Of a stretch of DNA of 64,000 bases, positions 7,642-15,780 are shown one piece after another. The position numbers and the translations under genes were made by a program. A model generated the notes under the pieces. The model searched no databases. It was given only the letters and a program-made list of their open reading frames with translations, and was not told where the DNA came from. The stretch's first letter is position 1; every line of letters begins with the position of its first letter. The stretch is from positions 1-64,000 of the forward strand of contig NZ_JAEKKT010000117.1 in NCBI RefSeq assembly GCF_019510245.1. The letters are read 5' to 3'. The DNA comes from Streptomyces sp. (GTDB taxonomy: Bacteria > Actinomycetota > Actinomycetes > Streptomycetales > Streptomycetaceae).

Positions 7642-8964
7642 TCAGCCGCCGACCTGCTGGTTGTAGCCGGCCACGATGTTCTCCAGCGCCTTGTCGGACG
7701 ACTGCTGGCCGTTGATCGCCTTGCCGAGCTCCGTCTTGGTCGGGTCGGTGGTGAGGCTCTTGCCCTTCAGCACCCAGTCCGTCTGCGCACCGTTGAAGTA
7801 GCCGGAGATCGGGGCGTACAGCGGGATCTCCTCGTTGTACAGCTTGAACGCCGACTGCGCCGCGTCGGACTTGAAGGGGTAGTTCGGGGTCAGGCCGCTC
7901 TCGACCGGGAGGAATCCGGAGCTCTCGACCAGCTCGGTGTACTGCTTCGGGTCGTACACCCAGGTCATGAACTTCTTCGCGGCGGTGGCCGCGGCGCCGT
8001 TGTTGTTGAAGCCCACCATCAGGCCGCCGCTGTTGACGTCGCTGGCCTGCACGGGCTGGGCGGGGGTCGGGACGCTGGCCCAGTCGAACTTCTTGATGCT
8101 GTCCGCGAACGCGGCGACCTGCCACACGCCGGACCAGTAGGCGACCACGTCACCGCTCTGGAACATCGCGGACGGGTCGGCGCCGCTGGTCCACACCGAC
8201 TTCGGCATGGTCTTGTCGTCGTTCCATCCGACGAAGGTCTTCACGGCCTTCTTGGTCGCCGCGTCCACCGAGAACTTGCCGGAGGAGTCCGCGTGGACGT
8301 ACTGGCCGCCCATCTCGTACACCATGGCGCGCAGGCGCGACGGCGACTGGTCGAAGGTCAGCGAGTACTTGGCGCCGGTCTTCTCCCGGACCTTGTTCGC
8401 GGCCGCGATGAAGTCGGTCCAGGTCCAGGTCTTCGAGGGCGAGGCGGGGAAGGAGACGCCGGCCTTCTTGAAGAGCGTCGTGTTGATGAACAGCCCGGAC
8501 GCGGTGACGTCCGAGGGGATGGCCAGCACCTTGCCGGACGAGTCCTTCGCCAGGAAGTTGGCGTTGATGTTGTAGCTCTTGTTGCCGGCGATGGAGCTCA
8601 GGTCGATCAGCTTGTTCGACCAGATCGGGTCCAGCGCCGGTACGGCCGCCACGTCGGGCAGAGCATTCGCCTGCGCGGAGTTGTGCAGCTTCGTCGTGTA
8701 GCCGTCGTAGGGGATGTTGACGAGCTTGACGTCGACGCCGGCTTCCTTCTTGTACTGCGCCACCAGCTTCTTCCAGCCCGCGTCCTGCCCCGGAACCGTG
8801 GAGATCCAGAAGGTCAGCGACTTGGAGGTCCCGCCGGAGCCGGAGCCCGAGCCGCAGGCGGAGAGCAGCAGGGCTCCTGCCGCGGTCGCGGCAGCGAGGG
8901 GAACAAGGCGGCGCATACCGCCGCGGCCGAGTCGGCTGGAACGCCGCACACCCACAGTGGTCAT
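7642..8964 (-). CDS. Extracellular sugar-binding lipoprotein of ABC importer (440 aa)
   Basis: Solute-binding subunit that captures the sugar outside the membrane and hands it to the two permeases. The N terminus has a basic region, a hydrophobic stretch and the lipobox LSAC with the modified Cys at residue 37, followed by a Gly/Ser linker. The mature part begins LTFWISTVPGQDAGWKKLVA, typical of the SBP_bac_1 family. ATG at 8964 is chosen because GGGATCGAAG precedes it at good distance; an in-frame ATG at 8976 is the alternative. It is the first gene of a leftward cluster binding protein - permease - permease - heparinase-like - toroid protein. Confidence 0.9.
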   Translation of the reverse strand: MTTVGVRRSSRLGRGGMRRLVPLAAATAAGALLLSACGSGSGSGGTSKSLTFWISTVPGQDAGWKKLVAQYKKEAGVDVKLVNIPYDGYTTKLHNSAQANALPDVAAVPALDPIWSNKLIDLSSIAGNKSYNINANFLAKDSSGKVLAIPSDVTASGLFINTTLFKKAGVSFPASPSKTWTWTDFIAAANKVREKTGAKYSLTFDQSPSRLRAMVYEMGGQYVHADSSGKFSVDAATKKAVKTFVGWNDDKTMPKSVWTSGADPSAMFQSGDVVAYWSGVWQVAAFADSIKKFDWASVPTPAQPVQASDVNSGGLMVGFNNNGAAATAAKKFMTWVYDPKQYTELVESSGFLPVESGLTPNYPFKSDAAQSAFKLYNEEIPLYAPISGYFNGAQTDWVLKGKSLTTDPTKTELGKAINGQQSSDKALENIVAGYNQQVGG

Positions 8965-9197
8965 CTTCGATCCCATTTCTTCGGAGGGACGGAGCACGGC
9001 GCCGGCTGAGGCGGCACGGGTGCATTTTGAAGGAAAAGTCGCTTTCCGGGGGGCGCGGCCTCGCCCGGCCGCATCGTCCACGCGGGGCGAGATCCCCGGC
9101 CGTCCTGGCCGTCACCGCACGGACACGCCCTCGTGTGGTTGCCGTACGTCGTGTACGGGCTGGGAGGCTCACCCCAAGCCGGTGTCCCGACCGACTT

Positions 9198-9217
9198 AGA
9201 AAGCGCTTGTCCGGACA
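9198..9217. promoter_or_regulatory. Overlapping palindromes upstream of the sugar importer
   Basis: AAGCGCTT (9201-9208) and TGTCCGGACA (9208-9217) are both perfect palindromes and share one base. AAAGCGCTT resembles LacI/GalR-family (cre-like) operators. The site lies about 235 bases before the binding-protein start and just after the end of the leftward ROK gene. No LacI gene is in the window, so the acting regulator is unknown; the ROK protein next door is the other candidate. Confidence 0.45.
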
Positions 9218-9240
9218 TTGGCAGACCGATCAGGAAGCCG

Positions 9241-10386
9241 TCAATCCTTCACCTGCGCGCCTTCGGTCACGGTTTGGACTCCCTTGGCCACGGCGAGCCG
9301 GGCGGCACCCACCACGGTACCCAGATCGCCGATCTGGCTGCTGACCACCTCGGTGGGCCAGCTCAGCCGCCCCAGCTCGGCCCGCACCCCGGGCAGGACC
9401 TGCGGGTCCGCGCCCGTGCTGCCGCCCAGCACGATCAGCCCCGGGTCCAGTACGGCGGCCACCGCGGCGGCCAGCCGGCCCACGTCGGCGGCGTGCCGGG
9501 CGACCACGGCACGGGCGGGCTCCCGGCCCTGGGCCGCCAGCGCGAAGAGCCGGTCGGCGGTGCGCGGGGGCGGGCCGTCGGCCTCCCGCCAGGCCTCGGC
9601 GGCGCGGCGCAGCAGGGCCTGCGAGCCGACGTAGGCCTCCAGGGCCTCCTGACGGGGCTCCCGGTCGTCGTCCCAGGGGTAGGGCAGCCGGGCGAGCTCA
9701 CCGGCCGCGCCGTTGGCGCCGCGCAGCACGTGGCCGCCGATGACGATGCCCAGACCGATACCGACACCGATCCGCAGGTAGCCGAAGGTGCGCCGGCCCC
9801 GGGCTGCACCCTCGTGGAGTTCGGCGAGGGCCGCGCAGTTCACGTTGTTCTCCAGGTGGACGGGGACTCCGGGCGGCAGGGCGACGGAGACCGCGTCGAA
9901 GACGGGCCCGGCCTTGGCGGTCGCCGGGCGCATGCCGGTGCCCGCCCGGTCGGGGGCGGTGACGTCACCGACGGCGACGACGATGGCCCGCAGCGGGGCG
10001 CCCGCCGGCAGCGCGGCCAGCGCCTCGCGGACGGCGTCGGCGGCCCGGGGGCGGGGCGTGTCCGCCTCGGCGAGCAGGGCACCGTCCAGGGCGCAGGCGC
10101 GGACCCGGATCCGGGCCGGGCCCAGGTCGACCGCGAGGACCGAGCCGGCGGCGGGTCCGAGACCGTAGACGGCGGCGGACCGCCCGGTGCCGCCGGAGGC
10201 GGTGCCGGAGTGGGTGGCCAGTCCCGCCCCCTCCAGTTCCGCGACGGCGGCGGAGACCGTCGGCTTGGACAGGCCCGCGAGGCTCGCGAGCTGCGGCCGG
10301 GTGGCGCTGCCGGCTTGTGCGAGCACGGCGAAGACCGCGCCGGCGCTCTCGGTGAGCCGGGAGGCCTCAGCCACGACGTGTTCCAC
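9241..10386 (-). CDS. ROK-family transcriptional regulator (381 aa)
   Basis: Sugar-responsive repressor of the NagC/XylR type. A winged helix-turn-helix lies at about residues 22-60 (ATRPQLASLAGLSKPTVSAA), followed by a sugar-kinase fold (VLAVDLGPARIRV, and IGVGIGLGIVIGGHVLRGAN). The GTG at 10386 is chosen because GGGGGAAC precedes it; the longer in-frame reading lacks such a site. The Cys cluster that binds zinc in catalytic ROK kinases is not present, in keeping with a regulator. It sits between the importer operon and a divergent sugar kinase, and a 12-bp inverted repeat lies in the divergent intergenic region. Confidence 0.88.
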   Translation of the reverse strand: MEHVVAEASRLTESAGAVFAVLAQAGSATRPQLASLAGLSKPTVSAAVAELEGAGLATHSGTASGGTGRSAAVYGLGPAAGSVLAVDLGPARIRVRACALDGALLAEADTPRPRAADAVREALAALPAGAPLRAIVVAVGDVTAPDRAGTGMRPATAKAGPVFDAVSVALPPGVPVHLENNVNCAALAELHEGAARGRRTFGYLRIGVGIGLGIVIGGHVLRGANGAAGELARLPYPWDDDREPRQEALEAYVGSQALLRRAAEAWREADGPPPRTADRLFALAAQGREPARAVVARHAADVGRLAAAVAAVLDPGLIVLGGSTGADPQVLPGVRAELGRLSWPTEVVSSQIGDLGTVVGAARLAVAKGVQTVTEGAQVKD

Positions 10387-10699
10387 AGTTCCCCCATGGG
10401 TCAGGGGCCGCGCTCCCCCGGTGTGGCGGGATGCGGCGATATGCGGTGCCGTTGTGCCGCGCGGTTCTGGCCTCGACAACGTCCCGTCGATCGAGTCCGC
10501 GGCAACTCTTGACGCACTGTACTTCGTTAGTTAACTTCCTAACGAAGTACACGGTACTCGCCTGCCGTGCTCCGCAAGAAGCCCGTCCCGGGGCTTCCCT
10601 ACGTGCTCAACTCCTGTTCGGCCAGAAACGGTTCGCCCGCCGTCGCAGCACAGTGCCAGGCTCTTCGGCGCTGTCCGCTCAGACGACGAAAGAGGATCC
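10387..10699. promoter_or_regulatory. 313-bp divergent intergenic region with 12-bp perfect inverted repeat
   Basis: GTACTTCGTTAG (10519-10530) and CTAACGAAGTAC (10539-10550) form a perfect inverted repeat around TTAACTTC. The region separates the ROK regulator gene (leftward) from the sugar kinase gene (rightward). An AT-rich operator of this length and position suits autoregulation by the ROK protein together with control of the kinase. TTGACG at 10509-10514 is a possible -35 element just upstream. No gene was seen in the gap. Confidence 0.65.
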
Positions 10700-11605
10700 G
10701 TGCAGGACGCTCCTTCTTCTCCGCTCGTGGTCGGCATCGACGTGGGCGGCACCAAGACCCAGCTCCGCGCCCTCGCCGGCCGGGACCGGGTCGCCGACCA
10801 CGTCCGCCCGAGCAGCGGCTGGCGGCCGCACGACGCGGCCGCCGCGGCCCGCTGGCTGACCGCGCTGGTCCACGACGCACTGCCCCCCGGTACCCGCCCG
10901 GCCTCCCTGGCCGTCGGCGGGCACGCCTGTGAGACCCCCCGCCAGTGCGCCGGCATCGCCGCCGCCCTGCGGGACCTCCTCGACGTGCCGGTCCGGGTGG
11001 TGGGCGACGCCGAGCTCCTCGTCCCCGCCGCCGGCCTGGACAAGGGCGTCGGCCTGGTCGCCGGCACCGGCTCGGTGGCCGTCGGCCGGCAGGCCGACGG
11101 CAGCCCCGTGCAGGTGGGCGGCTGGGGCGCGGTCCTCGGCGACGAGGGCGGCGCCGCCGGGCTCGTCCGGGAGGCCGCCCGCGCCGTCTGGGCCGCGCAC
11201 GACCGCGGCGAGGCGCCCGACGCGCTCACGACCGGCCTCGTCGCCGCCTTCGGGGTGGCGGAGGTGCCCGCGCTCGGCGCCGCGCTGGAGGGCGCCGCCG
11301 ACGTCTCCGCGGAGTGGGGCCGGCACGCACCGGTGCTCTTCGCCGCGGCCGACGCGGGCTCCCGGCTCGCCGCGGACGTGATAGCCGACGGCGGCCGTGC
11401 CCTCGCCGGCCTGGTGGCCCGGCTCGCCGACCGCGGCCTCGCCGTGGACGACGTGGTGGTCGCGGGCGGCACGATCCTCTCCCAGCCGCGCCTGTACGAC
11501 GCCTTCGCCGCCGCGCTCGCCGCATCCGTACCGGGAGCGCGGCCCCAGCCGTTGCGGCTCCCGCCGGTCGAGGGAGCGGTGGCCCTGGCGCGTTCGATCC
11601 TGTGA
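10700..11605 (+). CDS. BadF/BadG/BcrA/BcrD-type sugar kinase, N-acetylglucosamine kinase-like (301 aa)
   Basis: Phosphorylates a sugar, probably an amino sugar, in the cytoplasm. The phosphate-1 loop VVGIDVGGTKTQLRAL lies at residues 9-24, and a second nucleotide loop GLVAGTGSVAVG is near residue 118. A C-terminal VVVAGGTILSQP block closes the ASKHA fold. The start is GTG at 10700 with AGAGGAT just upstream. It is transcribed away from the ROK regulator, so sugar import and phosphorylation would be induced together. The family also contains activators of CoA-thioester dehydratases, but those are Fe-S proteins and the Cys residues are not seen here. Confidence 0.82.
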   Translation: MQDAPSSPLVVGIDVGGTKTQLRALAGRDRVADHVRPSSGWRPHDAAAAARWLTALVHDALPPGTRPASLAVGGHACETPRQCAGIAAALRDLLDVPVRVVGDAELLVPAAGLDKGVGLVAGTGSVAVGRQADGSPVQVGGWGAVLGDEGGAAGLVREAARAVWAAHDRGEAPDALTTGLVAAFGVAEVPALGAALEGAADVSAEWGRHAPVLFAAADAGSRLAADVIADGGRALAGLVARLADRGLAVDDVVVAGGTILSQPRLYDAFAAALAASVPGARPQPLRLPPVEGAVALARSIL

Positions 11606-11710
11606 GGAACTGTCCGCAGCCCGTCCGTCCCGCACGCCTGGACCACGGGCCGTTCGACGCTGCGAACGCGCAGGTCCCGGGCGGTTCTTCCGATGAACCA
11701 CAGGGCTGTC

Positions 11711-11743
11711 GTTCAACTCCGGGTCACCCGGCGGTCGTCGGAC
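11711..11743 (+). promoter_or_regulatory. Possible PHO box (PhoP direct-repeat units) before acid phosphatase gene
   Basis: Three successive 11-base units are GTTCAACTCCG, GGTCACCCGGC and GGTCGTCGGAC. The second fits the Streptomyces PhoP unit (G-T/G-TCA-CCC-GGC) closely; the others are weaker. A TAGAAC hexamer at 11771-11776 could serve as the -10. The target gene encodes an exported acid phosphatase, a typical member of the PhoP regulon. This is a pattern match only. Confidence 0.4.
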
Positions 11744-11881
11744 GATGACCGCCAGGACACGAACTCGCCCTAGAACTTCGCTCGTTCAACACTTTTCCCA
11801 CGCGATCCCGCACGCTCACGCGCATCCGGAGCACCGGCCGTCCGCGTGAACTCCCCCGAAGAACTCATGAGAGGCACCTCC

Positions 11882-13813
11882 ATGCCGTCACCTGCCGGGC
11901 ACCACCCCGCTTCTCCGGCCCGTGGACTCGCCGTCGGCCGACGCGGGTTCCTGAAGACCTCGCTCGGCGCGTCGGCGGGTGTGCTGGCGGCCCCGACCTT
12001 CGTCGGCTGGCTCGCGGCCGCCGACGCCAAGGCCGCCACGGCCCTGGCATTCGTCGACGACTACAAGACGAACATCAGCACCAACCTCACCGCCGACACC
12101 AACGCGGTGGTCCGCATCCTCGGCGGCTTCGCCCGGATATGGAAGACCGGTTCCGCCTGGAACACCGGCAGCGTGCTGCGCGCCGACATCCTGCGCGACA
12201 ACATGCGCTACTGCGCCAAGATCACCAGGAAGCGCAGCGCCGCCGACGCCAAGAAGGCGTTCATCTACGACCGCCAGCACCAGAGCTACGCGATGATCGC
12301 CGGCCTCGGTCCGCTCGCCGACCTCTACAAGGCCGGTTCCCTCGCGGTCACCTCGATCACCAGCGCCCCCGACGGCACTCCCGCCACCACCGTCAGCGAC
12401 GCCGTCCCGGCCGACGCCCCGGCGGGCGCGGCGCTCGGCGCGGGCTCGCACGAGTCGGCGCTCGGCAAGGTGGCCACCCTCGTCGACACGCTGCGCGGCA
12501 ACTACGCCTCCGGCAACCCGTCCAAGTACGCCTACCAGTACCCGCGTCCGTGGCGGATGAACGAGGACAGCGAGGTCGTCGACACCGGAAGGACCGACGC
12601 GTACGGCTTCCCGGTGTACGACTCCGAGGTGGCCGTCGCCCCGCAGCTGCTGCGCCAGCGCAGCACCTCCCCCACCGACGACGGCGGTTTCCCCTCCGGC
12701 CACACCAACGCCTTCCACCTGGCGGGCCTGGCCTACGCGTACGCGGTGCCGGAACGCTTCCAGGAGCTGGTCACCCGCGCCCTGGAGCTGAGCGACACCC
12801 GGATCGTCGCCGGTATGCACAACACGGTCGACGTGATCGGCGGCCGCATCATGGCCACCGCGCTGGCCGCCGCCACCCTCGCCGACCCGGCCAACGCCGA
12901 CCTGAAGGCGGCCGCCCGCGCCCAGGCGCTCGCCTACTTCGAGGCGCAGACCGGCTCCACCGCCGACACCCTGTACGCCTACGCCCACTCGGCCGACACC
13001 GCGACCGACCCGTACGCCGACCGCGAGGCCAACGAGCGCGCGGCCACGCCCCGGCTGACGTACATCCTGGACCGGGAGGGCCGCGAGCTGCCGTTCGACG
13101 TGCCCAAGGGCGCAGAGGTGCTGCTGGAGACCCGCCAGCCGTACCTCACCGCCGACCAGCGCCGCGAGGTGCTGCGCACCACCGGCCTGCCGTCCGGGTA
13201 CGTGCTGCTGGACGGCCCGGAGCAGTGGGGCCGCCTCAACCTGTTCGCCGCCGCGGACGGTTACGGCGCCTTCGACACGGACGTCACGGTCACCCTGGAC
13301 GCGGCGGCCGGCGGCTTCGCGGCGGCCGACAGCTGGCGCAACGACATCGACGGCCGCGGCGGGCTGACCAAGAAGGGCACCGGCACGCTGACCCTGACCG
13401 GCGACAACCGCTACCGGGGCGGCACCGTGCTGGCCGCCGGCACCCTGGTCGCCGCCTCCGAGGACGCGCTGGGCCGCGGTGACGTCCGGGTCTCGGCCGG
13501 TACCCTGCGCGTCGCCGGGGAGCTGTTCGTGCGCGGCACGTACACGCAGGACGCGGGCACCCTGGAGGTCACCCTGGCCAAGGGCCGCAAGGCGCCGCTG
13601 ACGGTCAAGCACCTGGCCGTCCTGGGCCGGGGCACAACCCTGTCCCTGGAGCTCGACACCGAGCGCCCGCCGGCCGCGGGCAGCACCCTCCCGGTCGTCG
13701 ACGCTCCGCGGCTGCGCGGGCAGTTCGACAAGGTGGAGCTGAACTCCGCCACGCTGCGGGCCGTACCCGTCTACACGGCAGACGGTCTGTCGGTACGACT
13801 CGTGAAGCGGTGA
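11882..13813 (+). CDS. Tat-exported PAP2-type acid phosphatase with beta-strand repeat tail (643 aa)
   Basis: Secreted phosphatase. A twin-arginine signal (GRRGFLKTS near residue 20) is followed by a hydrophobic stretch and an AxA-type site. The three PAP2 motifs are complete: K-x6-RP in KYAYQYPRP, FPSGHTN near residue 270, and TR-x5-H-x3-D in TRIVAGMHNTVD near residue 310. The C-terminal third carries an autotransporter-associated beta-strand repeat (GLTKKGTGTLTLTGDNRYRG) and related repeats, predicting a beta-helix. ATG at 11882 is chosen because GAGAGG lies seven bases upstream; an earlier in-frame GTG at 11846 has no such site. A possible PHO box lies upstream. Confidence 0.88.
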   Translation: MPSPAGHHPASPARGLAVGRRGFLKTSLGASAGVLAAPTFVGWLAAADAKAATALAFVDDYKTNISTNLTADTNAVVRILGGFARIWKTGSAWNTGSVLRADILRDNMRYCAKITRKRSAADAKKAFIYDRQHQSYAMIAGLGPLADLYKAGSLAVTSITSAPDGTPATTVSDAVPADAPAGAALGAGSHESALGKVATLVDTLRGNYASGNPSKYAYQYPRPWRMNEDSEVVDTGRTDAYGFPVYDSEVAVAPQLLRQRSTSPTDDGGFPSGHTNAFHLAGLAYAYAVPERFQELVTRALELSDTRIVAGMHNTVDVIGGRIMATALAAATLADPANADLKAAARAQALAYFEAQTGSTADTLYAYAHSADTATDPYADREANERAATPRLTYILDREGRELPFDVPKGAEVLLETRQPYLTADQRREVLRTTGLPSGYVLLDGPEQWGRLNLFAAADGYGAFDTDVTVTLDAAAGGFAAADSWRNDIDGRGGLTKKGTGTLTLTGDNRYRGGTVLAAGTLVAASEDALGRGDVRVSAGTLRVAGELFVRGTYTQDAGTLEVTLAKGRKAPLTVKHLAVLGRGTTLSLELDTERPPAAGSTLPVVDAPRLRGQFDKVELNSATLRAVPVYTADGLSVRLVKR

Positions 13814-13850
13814 CGCGCCCGGTGGCGGGAGCGATGCGACAGTAGGGCCC

Positions 13851-15602
13851 ATGACTGCTCGTGATCGCTCCCGTCACCGTGGGCCCGGTGTCCCCGCGGG
13901 GCGGATGATGGCAAGCGAACAGCAGTCGGTGCTCGAACCCGACGTCCCCGGCATCGCCGCCGGTCCCGGGCCGCTCCCCCGGCCCTCCGCCGCGGTGCGG
14001 CTGACCGCCGCCCTGCGCGCCCGCCGCCGGTGGCTGGTCCCGGTCCTCACGGTGCTGCTGCTCGCCCAGATGGCGGCGGCGATGGTGACCACCGCGGCCC
14101 AGCAGACGCCCACCATCGACGAGCCGGTCTACGTGGCCACGGCCACCGACTACCTCCACGAGCACCGGGTGCGCTACAACGCCGAGCACCCGCCGCTCGG
14201 CAAGCTCGTCATCATGGCCGGCATCGCCGTCGCCGGCCCGCACTACGACCCGTCGTACCGGGGCGACCAGGGGCAGGTGGGCCGGCACCTGCTGTACTCG
14301 TCGGGCAACGACCCCTGGCGGGTGATGCTGTGGGCGCGGCTGCCGGTGATCGTGCTGACGCTGCTGTTCGGCCTGGTCGTCCTCGCCTTCGCCCGCGAGG
14401 TTCTCGGTACGGCCGCGGGGCTGCTGGCGCTCGCCCTCTACTGCTTCTCGCCGGACGTCATCGCGCACGGCTCGCTGGCCACCCTGGACGTGCCGTCGGC
14501 CGGGTTCGTGCTGACGTCCGCGTGGCTGGTGTGGCGGGCCCGGCGCCGGCCGCGGCGGTATCTGCCCCTGGCCGGGGCCGCGTTGGGGGCCTCGGTGGCG
14601 ACGAAGATGAGCGCGCTGCCCGCCGTGCCGGTGCTCGTGGCACTGGCGGTGGTGTCGGTGTGGGGCGCGCGCCCCGGCCGCGCGCTGCGCGCCGTGGCGG
14701 CCTCGGCCGTGGTCGCCGTGACCGCGGTCGCCGTCGTGTGGCTCTCCTACCTCGCGGTCGACCCACGGCTGCGTCTCCTGTCCGCCGAGCCCACTCCGGC
14801 GGTGCACGGTCTGCGCGGACTCCTGGTCGACCTGATGCCCTTTCCGCGGTCCTACCGGGACGGCATGCGGATGCAGTTCGCCCTGGAGGACCACCCCTGG
14901 CAGGGCTATCTGTTCGGGCACCTGTACACCGGCTCCCGCTGGTACTACCTGCCGGCCGCCCTGCTGGTGAAGACCCCGCTCGGCATGCTGGCACTGTGGG
15001 CGGCCGGTGCCGTCGCGCTGGTGGCGGTACGGCGGCTGCGGCGGGCCGCGCCCTACCTGCTGGTGCCGCCTGCCGTGCTGCTGGCCTCGGCGATGACCGG
15101 GTCACGGGACTTCGGGACGCGCTACGCGGTCTTCATGCCGATGTTCCTCGCGGTGGCCGGGGCCGCGGCCCTGACGGTGCGCCGGCGCTGGGCGCGGCCG
15201 GTGGGCGGGGCGCTGGTGCTGTTCGTCGCGGTGAGCTCGCTGCGGACGTTCCCGTTCTATCTGCCGTACGCCAACGAGGCGTTCGGGGGTCCGGCGAAGA
15301 CGCATCTGTGGCTGCACGACTCCAACGTGGACTGGGGGCAGGACCTGGGCCGGCTCGCCGACCGGCTGCGGGAGCACTACCCGGGCGAACGGATCTGGCT
15401 GGTCTACAAGGGCAGTGGCGTCCCGGAGTACTACGGGATCCATGCCGCCGACCCCCGCAACGTGCCGCCCGGGAGGGTGCACGGGCTGCTGGTCGTCTCG
15501 GACTCGTCGGCCGCCAAGGCACGGGGCAGGCTGGCCGAATTGATCGGCACCAGCCGTCCGGTCGATGATGTCGGTCATTCGATCACCATCTACCGGCGCT
15601 GA
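13851..15602 (+). CDS. Family-39 type glycosyltransferase, polytopic membrane protein (583 aa)
   Basis: Likely dolichyl/polyprenyl-phosphate-mannose type glycosyltransferase in the cytoplasmic membrane. The first membrane segment (WLVPVLTVLLLAQMAAAMV) is followed by an external loop with TIDEPVY, the Asp-Glu pair expected in ArnT/PMT-like enzymes, and by EHPPLGK, also conserved in the family. About ten further hydrophobic segments follow. The C terminus is soluble with a WLHDSNVDWGQDL motif common in actinobacterial members. It starts 37 bases after the phosphatase and may be co-transcribed. No ribosome-binding site is seen before the ATG at 13851, and TAGGGC just before it could be a -10 for a leaderless message. 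Confidence 0.82.
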   Translation: MTARDRSRHRGPGVPAGRMMASEQQSVLEPDVPGIAAGPGPLPRPSAAVRLTAALRARRRWLVPVLTVLLLAQMAAAMVTTAAQQTPTIDEPVYVATATDYLHEHRVRYNAEHPPLGKLVIMAGIAVAGPHYDPSYRGDQGQVGRHLLYSSGNDPWRVMLWARLPVIVLTLLFGLVVLAFAREVLGTAAGLLALALYCFSPDVIAHGSLATLDVPSAGFVLTSAWLVWRARRRPRRYLPLAGAALGASVATKMSALPAVPVLVALAVVSVWGARPGRALRAVAASAVVAVTAVAVVWLSYLAVDPRLRLLSAEPTPAVHGLRGLLVDLMPFPRSYRDGMRMQFALEDHPWQGYLFGHLYTGSRWYYLPAALLVKTPLGMLALWAAGAVALVAVRRLRRAAPYLLVPPAVLLASAMTGSRDFGTRYAVFMPMFLAVAGAAALTVRRRWARPVGGALVLFVAVSSLRTFPFYLPYANEAFGGPAKTHLWLHDSNVDWGQDLGRLADRLREHYPGERIWLVYKGSGVPEYYGIHAADPRNVPPGRVHGLLVVSDSSAAKARGRLAELIGTSRPVDDVGHSITIYRR

Positions 15603-15780
15603 CCGCACGGTCCACCGGCGACGGCCACCGCATTCGTCGCCGGTGAGCGCCCAGTTCCCGGGGCCGGCTCCGCATCCGGAGCGTGCGGCCGCCGGGTCGG
15701 TCCGGCGTACCGCACAAGCCCTGGTCACCACGGTCCGTGAGCTATGTTGAGTCCTCGTGGGAGACAAAGGAGGCGCTTCG

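Noticed and set aside
11888..13852. 654-codon minus-strand frame opposite the acid phosphatase
   Set aside because: Val/Gly/Arg-rich shadow with no motif; the plus strand has complete PAP2 and Tat motifs.
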